Shown here piece after piece: positions 1 to 9,009 of a stretch of 64,000 bases of DNA. The stretch comes from Chromatiaceae bacterium (lineage in GTDB: Bacteria > Pseudomonadota > Gammaproteobacteria > Chromatiales > Chromatiaceae): assembly GCA_022340805.1 (NCBI GenBank), contig JAJDNF010000054.1, positions 98,355 through 162,354 on the forward strand, given 5' to 3'. The position numbers and the translations under genes are program-made. Numbering within the stretch: the stretch's first letter is position 1; the number at the start of each line of letters is the position of its first letter. The notes under the pieces were generated by a model that had not been told where the DNA came from, made no database searches, and saw only the letters and a program-made list of their open reading frames with translations.

Positions 1-275
1 GGCCGCTGTGCGCGTTCTGGCGGGTAACGGTGCCGCTGTCGCTGCCTGGGATCATCGCCGGCTCGCTGCTGGTGTTCGTGCCGGCGGTGGGCGAGTTCGT
101 GATCCCCGACCTGCTCGGCGGCCCCGATACGCTGATGATCGGCAAGGTGCTGTGGACCGAGTTCTTCAACAATCGCGACTGGCCGGTGGCCGCGTCGGTC
201 GCCGTCGCGCTGCTGGCGCTGCTGGTGGTGCCGGTGCTGTTGTTCGAGCGCTTCCGCGAGAAGGAACAGACCTGA
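1..275 (+). CDS. potH: Polyamine ABC transporter permease PotH/PotB type, 3' fragment
   Basis: This is the C-terminal end of an inner-membrane permease subunit of a spermidine/putrescine-type ABC importer; its 5' part lies left of the window. The reading frame is open from base 3, and the last 90 or so residues are visible. They include the end of the cytoplasmic coupling loop (VTVPLSLPGIIAG), the PotB/PotH-like stretch EFVIPDLLGGPDTLMIG, and a final transmembrane helix (VAVALLALLVVPVLLF). The stop codon shares bases with the start of the next permease gene, so the two subunits are translationally coupled, as expected for a heterodimeric permease. Substrate specificity within the polyamine family cannot be settled from this fragment. 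Confidence 0.85.
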   Translation, partial: PLCAFWRVTVPLSLPGIIAGSLLVFVPAVGEFVIPDLLGGPDTLMIGKVLWTEFFNNRDWPVAASVAVALLALLVVPVLLFERFREKEQT

Positions 276-1081
276 TGCGCACGCGGCGCCCCATGCTGGT
301 GTTCAGCCTGCTGGCCTTCGGTTACGCATTCCTGTACGCGCCGATCGTGTCGCTGATCGTGTTCTCGTTCAACGAGTCGCGCCTGGTCACCGTGTGGGCC
401 GGTTTCTCGACCAAGTGGTACAGCGCTCTGATGCACAACGAGCAACTGCTCGGCGCCGCCTGGGTGAGTCTGCGTATCGCGGTGATGAACGCGACCCTCG
501 CGGTGATTCTCGGTACGCTCGCCGGCACTGCATTGGTGCGCTTCGGGCGCTTCCGCGGGCGTTCGGCGCTGGCCCTGATGATAGGTGCCCCGCTGGTAAT
601 GCCGGACGTGATCCTCGGCCTGGCCTCGTTGCTGTTGTTCGTCGCGATGGAGCAGCTGATCGGCTGGCCGACGGGGCGCGGCATGACCACCATCACGATC
701 GCGCATGTGACCTTCTCGATGGCCTATGTCGCGGTCATCGTGCAGTCGCGCCTGGTGCGCCTCGACCCGTCGCTGGAAGAGGCCGCGCTGGACCTGGGGG
801 CGTGGCCGTGGAAGGTGTTCTTCGTGATCACCCTGCCGCTGATCGCCCCGGCGCTCGCGGCCGGCTGGCTGCTCGCGTTCACGCTGTCGCTGGACGACCT
901 GGTTATCGCCAGCTTCACCTCGGGTCCGGGTGCATCGACCCTGCCGATGGTGGTGTATTCGAGCGTGCGGCTCGGTGTCAGCCCGGAGATCAATGCGCTG
1001 GCAACCGTGCTGGTGTTGCTGGTCACGATCGGCATCGTGATCGCGGGGATTTCGATGCAGCGGCGTGCGAAGCATTCGTGA
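275..1081 (+). CDS. potI: Polyamine ABC transporter permease PotI/PotC type
   Basis: This 268-aa permease is the second membrane subunit of the polyamine importer begun at the left edge. The ATG overlaps the upstream stop (TGATG), so I chose it over the longer open frame, whose first 89 residues are an out-of-family read-through of potH. The protein opens with a transmembrane helix (LVFSLLAFGYAFLYAPIVSL) and FSFNESR, typical of PotC/PotI. It carries the EAA coupling loop that contacts the ATPase (EEAALDLGAWPWKVF followed by TLPLIAPAL), then LDDLVIASFTSGPG. Length fits the family (about 260-280 aa). No further transport gene follows, so the operon probably ends here. Confidence 0.9.
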   Translation: MRTRRPMLVFSLLAFGYAFLYAPIVSLIVFSFNESRLVTVWAGFSTKWYSALMHNEQLLGAAWVSLRIAVMNATLAVILGTLAGTALVRFGRFRGRSALALMIGAPLVMPDVILGLASLLLFVAMEQLIGWPTGRGMTTITIAHVTFSMAYVAVIVQSRLVRLDPSLEEAALDLGAWPWKVFFVITLPLIAPALAAGWLLAFTLSLDDLVIASFTSGPGASTLPMVVYSSVRLGVSPEINALATVLVLLVTIGIVIAGISMQRRAKHS

Positions 1082-1330
1082 TCGCCGGCCCCGGGGCATG
1101 CAGGGCAGCCCCCGCCTGCTCAGGCTCGACGCGTCCGGTCCGGGGTTGCTTGCCGGGCCGGGCGCGTGCGACCCATCACCGCGACGCCGACTGCCCGCTC
1201 GATGCCACCTGCGTAGCTGAATCCCGCGTCTGAATCCCCCAGAGCCGGTGCGCCGACCGCGCCCAGGCCGCTGTTGGCCACACCGCAAGAATCGGGTGGG
1301 CAGCCGGTCCTGACTTGCTAAAGTGGGGCC

Positions 1331-2233
1331 ATGTCGTCGCCTCCACCATCACCTGCTGCTCACGATCCTGCCGGTATCGCCGCCTACGCGCGCATCGAGA
1401 GCGCAATCGCCTATCTGTGCCAGCAGCGGTCCGGGCAGCCCGACCTCGGCACATTGGCGCGATACCTCGGGCTGAGCGCGTCGCACACCCAACGCCTGTT
1501 CAGCCGCTGGGCGGGGGTGAGCCCCAAGCGCTTCATGCAGTTTCTTACCGTCGAGCATGCCAAGCATCGGATGGCACAGACGGGCGGTGTGCTCCAGGCA
1601 TCGCTGGCTGCCGGTCTGTCCGGCCCGGGACGGCTGCACGATCTGTTCGTGAACATGGAGGCAATGTCGCCAGGCGAATTTCAGCGTGCCGCCGCAGGTC
1701 TGCCGATCCGTTACGGAGCGGCAGACTCGCCGTTTGGACTGGCGCTGATCGCATTCACCGAACGTGGCATCTGCCACCTGTCGTTTGTCGACAGTGATGC
1801 GCTGCCCGGTGCGGTGGAGGCCCTGCGCAGACAATGGCCCGGGTCGATCCTGATGCCCGATGATGGGGCGGCGGCCGATCTGTTGAACCGGGTATTCTCG
1901 CGGCCGTTGGCTGCGGCAGGACAAGGCCTTTCGCTGTGGATCAGCGGCACCAACTTCCAGATCCAGGTGTGGCGCGCCTTGCTGCGCATCCCGTTTGCGG
2001 GGCTGCTGAGCTACGGCCAACTTGCCGTCCTGCTCGGCCGCCCGCGCGCCGCCCGGGCCGTTGGCGGTGCAGTTGCGCGCAATCCGGTGGCTTTTTTGAT
2101 TCCGTGCCATCGCGTGCTGCGCGAGTCGGGCGAGTTCGGTGACTATCACTGGGGCGGCACGCGCAAGGCGGCCATCTGCACCTGGGAGGCCGCGTCTGCC
2201 GAGCACCCGCCTGACGACGAGGTGGGTGGATAA
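1331..2233 (+). CDS. AraC-type HTH / O6-alkylguanine-DNA methyltransferase fusion (Ada-like, no N-terminal Zn domain)
   Basis: This 300-aa protein joins a DNA-binding module to a suicide DNA-repair methyltransferase. Residues about 20-115 resemble an AraC/Ada helix-turn-helix (LARYLGLSASHTQRLFSRWAG, then SPKRFMQF). Residues about 125-285 are the alkyltransferase. It has the NFQIQVWRALLRIP segment, the helix-turn-helix with its arginine finger (RPRAARAVGGAVARNP), and the active site IPCHRV with acceptor Cys259. E. coli Ada has an extra N-terminal domain with a four-cysteine zinc site that senses methylphosphotriesters; here it is absent, so the classical methylation switch cannot operate in the same way. 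It stands alone between the pot operon and a convergent gene. Confidence 0.85.
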   Translation: MSSPPPSPAAHDPAGIAAYARIESAIAYLCQQRSGQPDLGTLARYLGLSASHTQRLFSRWAGVSPKRFMQFLTVEHAKHRMAQTGGVLQASLAAGLSGPGRLHDLFVNMEAMSPGEFQRAAAGLPIRYGAADSPFGLALIAFTERGICHLSFVDSDALPGAVEALRRQWPGSILMPDDGAAADLLNRVFSRPLAAAGQGLSLWISGTNFQIQVWRALLRIPFAGLLSYGQLAVLLGRPRAARAVGGAVARNPVAFLIPCHRVLRESGEFGDYHWGGTRKAAICTWEAASAEHPPDDEVGG

Positions 2234-2317
2234 AGTGCTGCAACACACCGGCTAGGCACTGAAGCTTGGCGCCCTTCGCGGTCGCTGCGGTTGGTGGACC
2301 GGATCAGCGTCGTATGT

Positions 2318-3778
2318 TCAGCGTCCACGAGCCTCGAGTCGGCGCAGAAACTCGCGCATGATGCGCTGGTACAACTCGACGCCGATGACCTTGTCTTCGA
2401 CCCCGGAGTCGATGTTCGGATTGTCGTTGACCTCGATGACCAGTACCTTGCGCCCGACCTGCTTGAGGTCGACACCGTACAGACCGTTGCCGATCGCGTT
2501 GGAGGCCTTCAGCGCGGTCTGGATCACTGCCTTCGGTACGTCTTCCGGCGCCAGCGTGTCGAACGCCCCCTCGCGCACCTTTCCCTTCGAGTGGTCGGCG
2601 ATCTGCCAGTGCCCGCGGGCCATGTAGTAGCGGCAGGCGTATAGCAACTCGCCGTTGAGCACGCCGATGCGCCAGTCGAACTCGGTCGGGGTATACGCCT
2701 GGGCCAGGATCAGTTCTGAATCGTGGAACAGCTGCGCCGCCCTGTCCTCGAACTCGGCGCGGTCCTTGACCTTGAACACGCCGGTCGAGAAGGCCCCGTC
2801 GGGCATCTTCAGTACCATCGGGTAGCCGAGTTGCTCCTCGGCACGATCCAGTTCATCGCGGCTCAGGATGACGCTCGCCGGGGTTGCGATCTTGTGCCGG
2901 TTGAGTAGTTCGGCGAGATAGATCTTGTTGGTGCAGCGCAGGATCGAATCGGGGTCGTCGATCACCACCAGGCCTTCGGAGGCGGCGCGCCGCGCGAAGC
3001 GGTAGGTGTAGTGGTTGACGTTGGTGGTCTCGCGGATGAACAGTGCGTCGAACTCGGCGATGCGGCCGAAGTCGCGCGCGGTGACCAGCTCGGCATCTAT
3101 GCCCTCGGTGCGTGCGGCGCGGATGAACTGAGCCAAGGCGCGCCGGTCGGATGGCGCGAGCTTCTCGACCGGGTCGTACAGGATCGCCAGATCGTAACGC
3201 ATGTTGCGCCGGCCGCGCACGTTGCGCCATGGGCGGCGCAAGTAGCCGGCCATCGCTTCGAAGAACAGGTCCTCCTGGCTGCGCCGCAGCGTCTTGAGCC
3301 CTACGCTGCGGATGCCCGAGATGTGCCAGACCCTGCCACGGCGCAGCTCCACCTTGATCAGTGGTGCGCGGAATGCCTCGAACACCGCGCGCGCCAGGTG
3401 GCGCAGCTCGTGTGCCTCGCAGCGGCCGAAACACACCAGCACCTCGAAGCGCGTTATCTCCGTGGGGCTGTCGCGAAAGAGTTTGTCGACGTGCTTGTCG
3501 AGGTCGCCGAGCTCGGTGCTGTACAGGGCCTTGCGGCTCAGGTCCTGCAGCGTGCGCACTGAAGGGATGACCTTGTGGCCGCGCGCCTCGGCGAGCAGTG
3601 AGGCGTAATAGCCGGGGCTGTGGTAGTCGGTGTCGCGGCACAGGTTGAGAACGCGCAGGTCGCGGCGCGTTGACCAGGTCGGGTCAACCAGGTAGTCGCG
3701 TACCTCGACCACGTGGTAGTCGGGGAAGTTCTTCTTCCACTGCGCGATGTTGTCTACCAGAATCAGGTGTTCACTCAT
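2318..3778 (-). CDS. RimK-like ATP-grasp ligase with long N-terminal (RLAN-type) domain
   Basis: This 486-aa protein is far longer than E. coli RimK (about 300 aa). Residues 1 to about 190 match my memory of the RLAN domain found at the front of a subset of RimK-like ligases. The C-terminal ~220 residues form the ATP-grasp fold: an ATP-binding strand (GYPMVLKMPDGAFSTGV), EFDWRIGVLNGELLYACRYY, and the metal-binding VIEVNDNPNIDSG near residues 447-459. Such enzymes activate a carboxylate with ATP and form an amide or peptide bond. The start overlaps by 4 nt the stop of the GNAT-C39 gene, so the two are almost certainly co-translated. Ligase function is well supported; the substrate is unknown, and ribosomal protein S6 should not be assumed. 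Confidence 0.82.
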   Translation of the reverse strand: MSEHLILVDNIAQWKKNFPDYHVVEVRDYLVDPTWSTRRDLRVLNLCRDTDYHSPGYYASLLAEARGHKVIPSVRTLQDLSRKALYSTELGDLDKHVDKLFRDSPTEITRFEVLVCFGRCEAHELRHLARAVFEAFRAPLIKVELRRGRVWHISGIRSVGLKTLRRSQEDLFFEAMAGYLRRPWRNVRGRRNMRYDLAILYDPVEKLAPSDRRALAQFIRAARTEGIDAELVTARDFGRIAEFDALFIRETTNVNHYTYRFARRAASEGLVVIDDPDSILRCTNKIYLAELLNRHKIATPASVILSRDELDRAEEQLGYPMVLKMPDGAFSTGVFKVKDRAEFEDRAAQLFHDSELILAQAYTPTEFDWRIGVLNGELLYACRYYMARGHWQIADHSKGKVREGAFDTLAPEDVPKAVIQTALKASNAIGNGLYGVDLKQVGRKVLVIEVNDNPNIDSGVEDKVIGVELYQRIMREFLRRLEARGR

Positions 3779-4956
3779 GGCTTTCTTCTCGCTCTGATCA
3801 GGACAACGGCCTGCAGGCCCTTGCGGCCGTACCGCGCCATCTGCTGAAACTGACTGCGGCCGATCGGCATGTTGATGGAGTCTACCGGGGTCTCGCCTTC
3901 CTCGTAATCGACGAACGGGTCATTGACATAGACGAAGTGTTCGTCGAAACCGCTGACCACGACCCAGTGAGGCGATTTCTCCTCGTAGATCTGCCACGAA
4001 CTGATCAACACCACCGGTATCGCACCGCGGACGAATGCCGCCTCCAGTGCCGCATCGTCCAGCACGTCGAAATGGACAGGGATGCCGAGTTCCTTGATCT
4101 CCCGCTCCATGTCGGCCTGCACCAGGGTCATGACCTCCTTCTTTTCGGCGCTGCGCACCGAGTCGACCATCTGCACGCCCGGATCATTGACCCAGATCTC
4201 GGCATCGAAGCCACGCCGGAAGACCGCCAGCGCGAGGCCATAGGGGCCGCAACCGCCCAGGCCGGCGGTCATAAATATCGTCGTCGCCTCGCGCCACAGC
4301 TTCAGCTCGAGGCTGCGGCTGGCCTCGGTGGCCGGGTCGAGGGTCTGCATCGCCATGATCAGGCAGGCCGGTCCGCAAGTGAATTCCAGCGTCTGCTCGT
4401 ACCAGGCGACGCGGTCCAGGTCGGGTTTGAGGCGGTTGTCCAGCGCCTTTTCGTAGCGCCAGGCGTCCATGTGGTCGGCGTAGTAGTCGACATGGATGCC
4501 GAAACGCTTGTAGCCCATGGCCTCGAACAGCCCGACCGATGCGCTGTTGTCCTTGCGGATCTCGAGCCGCATCCAGGTTCGTTCGTGCTCCCAGGCCTCC
4601 TGCTCCGCCCTCTCGACCAGCGCACGCGCGACGCCGCGACCGCGCGCCTCGGGGGCCACCGCGATCGAATACAGGCGCGCGGTCGCGGTGCCGCGGCTGA
4701 ACAGCAGCACCAGGCTGCCGAGCAGAAGGCCGGCCTGTTCGATGACGAACAACGCGGCATGGCCCTTTTTCAGCAGGTGGCGGAATTGTCGTCGACTGAT
4801 GCGGTCATCGTCGAAGCAGCGATTCTCCAAAGCGACCAACGCATCGATATCGGCGGTTGTTGCGGCACGGATTTCCACCGGTTGTCGGGGCCTGTGCAGA
4901 TAAGCGGGATGATGCCAATGTAGGTGCAGACGCCGCGGCGGCGCAAGTGCATTCAC
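3775..4956 (-). CDS. GNAT N-acetyltransferase / peptidase C39-like cysteine protease fusion
   Basis: This 393-aa protein has two enzyme domains. Residues about 27-165 are a RimI-like GNAT domain with the acetyl-CoA loop APEARGRGVARALV (R105, G106, G108) and the typical LEIRKDNSASVGLFEAMGYKR run. Residues about 180-385 are a papain-fold C39-like domain. Its likely catalytic residues are all present: Cys194 in EFTCGPAC, His330 in KSPHWVVVSGFD and Asp346 in VYVNDP. It is the first gene of a two-gene minus-strand operon with the RimK-like ligase. Comparative studies of amidoligases (Iyer, Aravind and colleagues) linked such trios to peptide synthesis or peptide tagging of proteins; I recall this rather than having checked it. 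The start could be a later codon, because residues 1-25 are poorly conserved in style. Confidence 0.8.
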   Translation of the reverse strand: MNALAPPRRLHLHWHHPAYLHRPRQPVEIRAATTADIDALVALENRCFDDDRISRRQFRHLLKKGHAALFVIEQAGLLLGSLVLLFSRGTATARLYSIAVAPEARGRGVARALVERAEQEAWEHERTWMRLEIRKDNSASVGLFEAMGYKRFGIHVDYYADHMDAWRYEKALDNRLKPDLDRVAWYEQTLEFTCGPACLIMAMQTLDPATEASRSLELKLWREATTIFMTAGLGGCGPYGLALAVFRRGFDAEIWVNDPGVQMVDSVRSAEKKEVMTLVQADMEREIKELGIPVHFDVLDDAALEAAFVRGAIPVVLISSWQIYEEKSPHWVVVSGFDEHFVYVNDPFVDYEEGETPVDSINMPIGRSQFQQMARYGRKGLQAVVLIRARRKP

Positions 4957-5042
4957 CGCGGTTGCGTGCGACGATTGTTAGCGCCTGCGATTCCGCCTAC
5001 AGTTTCACCCCTGTGATCCACTTGGCCCGGCAGTTTGCTCAG

Positions 5043-5828
5043 ATGTCCCAGTCAGAACAGCTTCGATTTGCGCATGGCGTGCTGGTTGGCCGGCGGATCA
5101 ATCTTCGTCCGCTGTTGCAGACACCTGCGCTTTCGGGCGCCCCGCTGACCATCGAGGTCAATGGTGGTGGCATGGTGGTGCTGTTTCGTTTCGGTGTTGT
5201 GGTGTTCCTCGACGTCGCGCCGATTCAGCAGGCGGCCTTTGTTGCAGGCCTGCGTGATCTGGTCACGGAACCGGTCGAACACGGCGAGTTCGAGACCCTC
5301 GAGTTCATTGTCGCGCCCGGCTCGAATGATCTGTTGCGCGAGGGTGTGCTGCTGCTCGAGACGGATGATCTGGCCACCCTGCAGGTGGTGGCCGATGTGC
5401 TGGCCAAGAGCGTCACGCTCGATCACCACGAGCGGATGATCTCGTCGACCTTCGATCAGGTCGAGCCGCTGGCCGAGCAGTTGAGCAGCGGCCGGCACCG
5501 GGTGCGTCATTCGCGCGGACTGGTCGCGCAGATCGGCGAGATGCTGCTGGTTCAGCATCGCATGGTGGGCAGGGCCGAGATCGGTGAAAAGCCGGATCTG
5601 ATCTGGGAGCACCCAGAGCGCGAACGGCTGTTCGTGCGCCTCGAGCAGGAGTTCGAGCTCCGCGAGCGGCGCAGTGCACTTGAGCGCAAGCTGAAACTGA
5701 TCAGCACCACGGCCGAGACCCTGCTCGACCTGGTCCAGGCGCAGCGTAGCCTGCGCGTGGAGTGGTATATCGTGATTCTGATCGTGGTTGAAATTGGTCT
5801 CACCCTGTACGAGCTTTTTCTTCACTAG
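5043..5828 (+). CDS. RMD1/YagE family (DUF155) protein
   Basis: This 261-aa protein matches the RMD1/DUF155 family pattern. It has an N-terminal domain with VVLFRFGVVVFLDV and a central segment containing LAKSVTLDHHERMISSTFD. A long helical stretch follows (about residues 150-235, with ERLFVRLEQEFELRERRSAL and LLDLVQAQRSLRVEWYIV). It ends in a hydrophobic helix (VILIVVEIGLTLYELFL) that likely anchors it to the membrane. In yeast, Rmd1-type proteins are mitochondrial or cytoplasmic with poorly defined roles; bacterial members are uncharacterised as far as I know. I start it at the ATG before SQSEQLRFAHG because upstream codons lack family character. The next gene begins 23 nt downstream, so the two may form an operon. 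Confidence 0.75.
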   Translation: MSQSEQLRFAHGVLVGRRINLRPLLQTPALSGAPLTIEVNGGGMVVLFRFGVVVFLDVAPIQQAAFVAGLRDLVTEPVEHGEFETLEFIVAPGSNDLLREGVLLLETDDLATLQVVADVLAKSVTLDHHERMISSTFDQVEPLAEQLSSGRHRVRHSRGLVAQIGEMLLVQHRMVGRAEIGEKPDLIWEHPERERLFVRLEQEFELRERRSALERKLKLISTTAETLLDLVQAQRSLRVEWYIVILIVVEIGLTLYELFLH

Positions 5829-5851
5829 AACGACCAGCCCGGGAGAAATCG

Positions 5852-8092
5852 ATGTCCAGGCCTTACATCGCAGATACCAAGCCAACAGCGGTGGCTTTGA
5901 AGGCAGGGCAGACCGTCTGGTGGTGCCGCTGCGGACGCTCGAAGAGCCAGCCGTTGTGCGACGGCTCGCATGAGGGTAGCGGGTTCGAGCCGCTGGAGTT
6001 TACCGCCGACAGGGATGATCGCTATTTCTTCTGTCTGTGCAAGCAGACAGCCAAGCCACCATTGTGTGACGGCTCGCACAAGCGCATCACCCAGCAGGAC
6101 CTGGATGCGCAGGACGGCCTCGCGACGACCTGGTACAAGGTTGCCGAACGTGGCGAGCTGCGCGATGGGGAGGTGCGCACGGTGCAGGCCGGCGCTCAGG
6201 TCATCGCGTTGACCTGCCATGCCGGGCAGCTGGGCGCACTCGACAATGCCTGTCCGCATCAGGGTGGGCCACTCGGCGAGGGCAGCATCGAATGCAGCGA
6301 CGGTGGCCAGGACTGCTGGCTGCGCTGCCCCTGGCACGGCTGGGATTTCCATCCACTGACCGGCAAGTCGCCGGGTGCGCACGACGATGGCGTCGCGACC
6401 TTCCCGGTCGAGGAGCGTGACGACGGTGTCTACGTGGCGGTGCGGGAATCGACCATGCACCGGCGCACGGTCAGTGATCTGATGGCCGAGACGATGGTCA
6501 ACTGGGGCATTACCCATGTGTTTGGCATGGTCGGGCATTCCAATCTGGGCCTGGCCGACGCGCTGCGCCTGCAGGAACAGGCCGGGCGGCTGCGCTACAT
6601 CGGTGTTCGTCACGAAGGGGCGGCGGCTTTTGCGGCCTCGGGTTACGCCAAACTGACCGGCAAGCCGGCGGCCTGCATGAGCATTGCCGGACCGGGTGCA
6701 ACCAATATGCTGACTGGCCTGTGGGATGCCAAGGTCGACCGCGCACCGATCCTGGCGCTGACCGGCCAGGTGAACACCCAGGTGCTGGGACCGGGCGCGT
6801 TCCAGGAGATCCCTCTGGCCAGCGCGTTTGCGCCTGTGGCGCGCTTCAGCCAGACCGTACTGCGCGATTCGCGCCACGTCGAGTTGATGAATCTTGCCTG
6901 CAAGAACGCGATAGTCGAGCGCGACGTCGCCCACCTGATCTTTCCCGACGAGGTGCAGACCTTGCCGGCCGCCGACGGCGTGCAGGCGGGAGGGCCGCAG
7001 GGGCGGCTCGGGGACCGTGACATGCTACCGGCGACCGCTACGCTGGCAGCCGCGCTGCAGCGTCTGAAGGATGCGCAACGTCCGGTGATCATTGTCGGGT
7101 ACGGTGCGCTGGGGCGCATGGCCTACATACTCAAGCTCGCCGAGAAGCTGAAGGCGCCAGTGCTCACGACCTTCAAGGCAAAGGGCCAGATCGGCGACGA
7201 TCATGTGCATGCGGCCGGCGTGTTGGGGCGCAGCGGCACCCCGGTGGCGAGCTGGTGCATGAACGAGAGCGACCTGCTGCTGGTATTCGGCGCGAGCTTT
7301 GCCAACCATACCGGCATCAGCGCGAACAAGCCGATTATCCAGGTCGATTTCGATGCGATGACCCTGGGCAAGTTCCATCCGGTGGAATTGCCGGTGCTCG
7401 GCGAGATCGGGCTGACCGCGGAGTGGCTGTGGCGTGCGCTGCCGGAGGACACCGGGGCGATCGACCAGCGCCCTGAACTGGCTGAGCGCTGGCGCATCTG
7501 GCGTGCGGAAAAGGCTGCGCGGCGCGCGCGCGACCGCGGCAAGGGTCTGAACTCCGCGAGCCTGTTCGATGCCTTGTCGGAGCTGGTGCCAGCCGATGCG
7601 GTGATCGCAGTCGATGTCGGCAACAACACCTATTCGTTTGGCCGTTATTTCGAATGCCGCGGGCAGCGCGTCCTGATGTCCGGCTATCTCGGCTCGATCG
7701 GGTTCGGCTTTCCGGCCGCGATGGGTGCCTGGGCAGCGACTCAGGTGCAGCCCGAATACCGTGGCCGCAAGGTCATCTCGGTGAGTGGCGACGGTGGCTT
7801 CGGGCAATACATGGCCGAGTTCACGACTGCCGTGCAGTGCGGCATGAACATCACCCACGTGCTGCTAAACAACCACGAGCTGGCCAAGATCAGCAAGGAA
7901 CAGCGCGCCGGCCATTGGCCGGTCTGGCAGACCGCGCTGCGCAACCCGGATTTTTCCGCCTATGCGAAGGACTGTGGCGGACTTGGCATCCGGGTCGACG
8001 ATTACGACGGGCTGTACGCTGCGCTCAAACGGGCACTGTCGTATGACGGCCCCTCGCTGGTCGAGGTTATCGCGGATGCGGAGCTGATCTGA
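5852..8092 (+). CDS. CDGSH-CDGSH-Rieske-thiamine diphosphate enzyme fusion
   Basis: This 746-aa protein carries three kinds of cofactor site. Two CDGSH-type [2Fe-2S] motifs of form CxC-x8-C-x3-H lie at C25/C27/C36/H40 and C61/C63/C72/H76. A Rieske ferredoxin domain (about residues 92-200) has CPH at 134-136 and CPWH at 159-162. From about residue 203 comes a complete pyruvate oxidase/acetolactate synthase-type enzyme: cofactor-activating Glu255 (RHEG), the FAD/nucleotide-binding middle domain ([12 protein letters not shown]), and the diphosphate motif GDGG (646) ending in NN (673-674). The family decarboxylates 2-keto acids and passes on a C2 unit or electrons. I infer that the Fe-S modules relay electrons, but the substrate is unknown. 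The stop overlaps the next gene's ATG. One uninterrupted frame argues against an assembly artefact. Confidence 0.88.
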   Translation: MSRPYIADTKPTAVALKAGQTVWWCRCGRSKSQPLCDGSHEGSGFEPLEFTADRDDRYFFCLCKQTAKPPLCDGSHKRITQQDLDAQDGLATTWYKVAERGELRDGEVRTVQAGAQVIALTCHAGQLGALDNACPHQGGPLGEGSIECSDGGQDCWLRCPWHGWDFHPLTGKSPGAHDDGVATFPVEERDDGVYVAVRESTMHRRTVSDLMAETMVNWGITHVFGMVGHSNLGLADALRLQEQAGRLRYIGVRHEGAAAFAASGYAKLTGKPAACMSIAGPGATNMLTGLWDAKVDRAPILALTGQVNTQVLGPGAFQEIPLASAFAPVARFSQTVLRDSRHVELMNLACKNAIVERDVAHLIFPDEVQTLPAADGVQAGGPQGRLGDRDMLPATATLAAALQRLKDAQRPVIIVGYGALGRMAYILKLAEKLKAPVLTTFKAKGQIGDDHVHAAGVLGRSGTPVASWCMNESDLLLVFGASFANHTGISANKPIIQVDFDAMTLGKFHPVELPVLGEIGLTAEWLWRALPEDTGAIDQRPELAERWRIWRAEKAARRARDRGKGLNSASLFDALSELVPADAVIAVDVGNNTYSFGRYFECRGQRVLMSGYLGSIGFGFPAAMGAWAATQVQPEYRGRKVISVSGDGGFGQYMAEFTTAVQCGMNITHVLLNNHELAKISKEQRAGHWPVWQTALRNPDFSAYAKDCGGLGIRVDDYDGLYAALKRALSYDGPSLVEVIADAELI

Positions 8093-8322
8093 TGCGCTAC
8101 GAGGCGGGTGAGGGTGTCCCGGTAAACGATTTGCCGATCTATTCGCAGAGCCATGGTCTGCATTTCATGCTCAATTTCACCGTCGCCCTCGCGCTGCTCA
8201 TCGGCCTCGCGCTGTTATGGCTCGGACGCGGAGGGCGCGTGCTGTGGCTGCAGGTGTGGAGTGCCGGGCTGGTGATCTTCAGTGTCGCCTATCTGGGTGC
8301 AGCGATCCTCGGGCTGATTTGA
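8092..8322 (+). CDS. Small membrane protein coupled to the CDGSH-Rieske-TPP enzyme
   Basis: This 76-aa protein overlaps the preceding stop by one base (TGATG), so it is very likely translated with the large fusion enzyme. Two hydrophobic helices are visible: about residues 27-43 (MLNFTVALALLIGLALLWL) and 50-74 (LWLQVWSAGLVIFSVAYLGAA), joined by a short GRGGR loop. I recognise no family. The tight coupling suggests a membrane partner or anchor for the upstream enzyme, possibly for quinone-linked electron exit, but that is inference. Confidence 0.65.
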   Translation: MRYEAGEGVPVNDLPIYSQSHGLHFMLNFTVALALLIGLALLWLGRGGRVLWLQVWSAGLVIFSVAYLGAAILGLI

Positions 8323-8511
8323 TCGCCGCTGTGCCAGCGTTCGAGGGTGGCGCTGATGCCCACCACGCGGCCGCGGCAGACCGGCGCATTCACGACAAGA
8401 TGGCGGTCAATGTCGACGCCCCGCCGTCCGGTCGCGAGACCTCGATGCGGGACGTGACCGCGACTGCGATTGATCCGAACCGCTCCGTCGCCCGTTGTGG
8501 CCGGCCCCGGC

Positions 8512-9009
8512 TCAGCCTGGCGCACTGTAGCTTACCCGCAGTATCACCAGTTCGACGCGACCTCCGGGCGTCTGTACGCTGATCGCGTCATCGGTCCGGC
8601 GCTTCAGTAGCGCACGAGCCATCGGCGAGTCGACGCTGATCCAGTTGCGCTTGGGGTCGAATTCGTCGGCGCCGACGATCCGATAGACGTTCTTCTTGCC
8701 AGCGTCGTCCTGCAGCGTGATCCAGGCGCCGAAGAACACCTGGTCTGTGCCCTCCGGCTGCGCATCGACCACCTTGAGGGTCGGCAGACGCTTCTGCAGG
8801 TAGCGGATGCGCCGGTCGATCTCGCGCAGCTGCTTTTTGCGGTAGATGTATTCGGCATTCTCCGAGCGGTCGCCCTCGGCCGCCGCGGCACCCAGGTGTT
8901 TGACCACCTCGCGGCGCTTCTTCCACAACTCGTCCTGCTCGCGGTTCAGCGTCACCCAGCCGGCCCGTGTGATGTAGGGTGACCTTGCCGGTGCATGCTC
9001 CTGCATCAT
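8512..9009 (-). CDS. greB: Transcription elongation factor GreB
   Basis: GreB enters the secondary channel of RNA polymerase and stimulates cleavage of backtracked transcripts. The 165-aa protein starts [18 protein letters not shown]. It has the coiled-coil N-terminal domain with the acidic tip ([21 protein letters not shown]) and the FKBP-like C-terminal domain ([36 protein letters not shown]). The [18 protein letters not shown] sequence and the VDSP motif point to GreB rather than GreA. A longer open frame extends upstream, but it overlaps a small membrane-protein gene whose stop sits inside the first ATG here. The second ATG, three bases on, could also serve as start. Confidence 0.93.
   Translation of the reverse strand: MMQEHAPARSPYITRAGWVTLNREQDELWKKRREVVKHLGAAAAEGDRSENAEYIYRKKQLREIDRRIRYLQKRLPTLKVVDAQPEGTDQVFFGAWITLQDDAGKKNVYRIVGADEFDPKRNWISVDSPMARALLKRRTDDAISVQTPGGRVELVILRVSYSAPG

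Noticed and set aside
394..1233. Long plus-strand open frame overlapping potI
   Set aside because: It is an out-of-frame shadow of a GC-rich permease gene, rich in Arg and Gly with no family motif.
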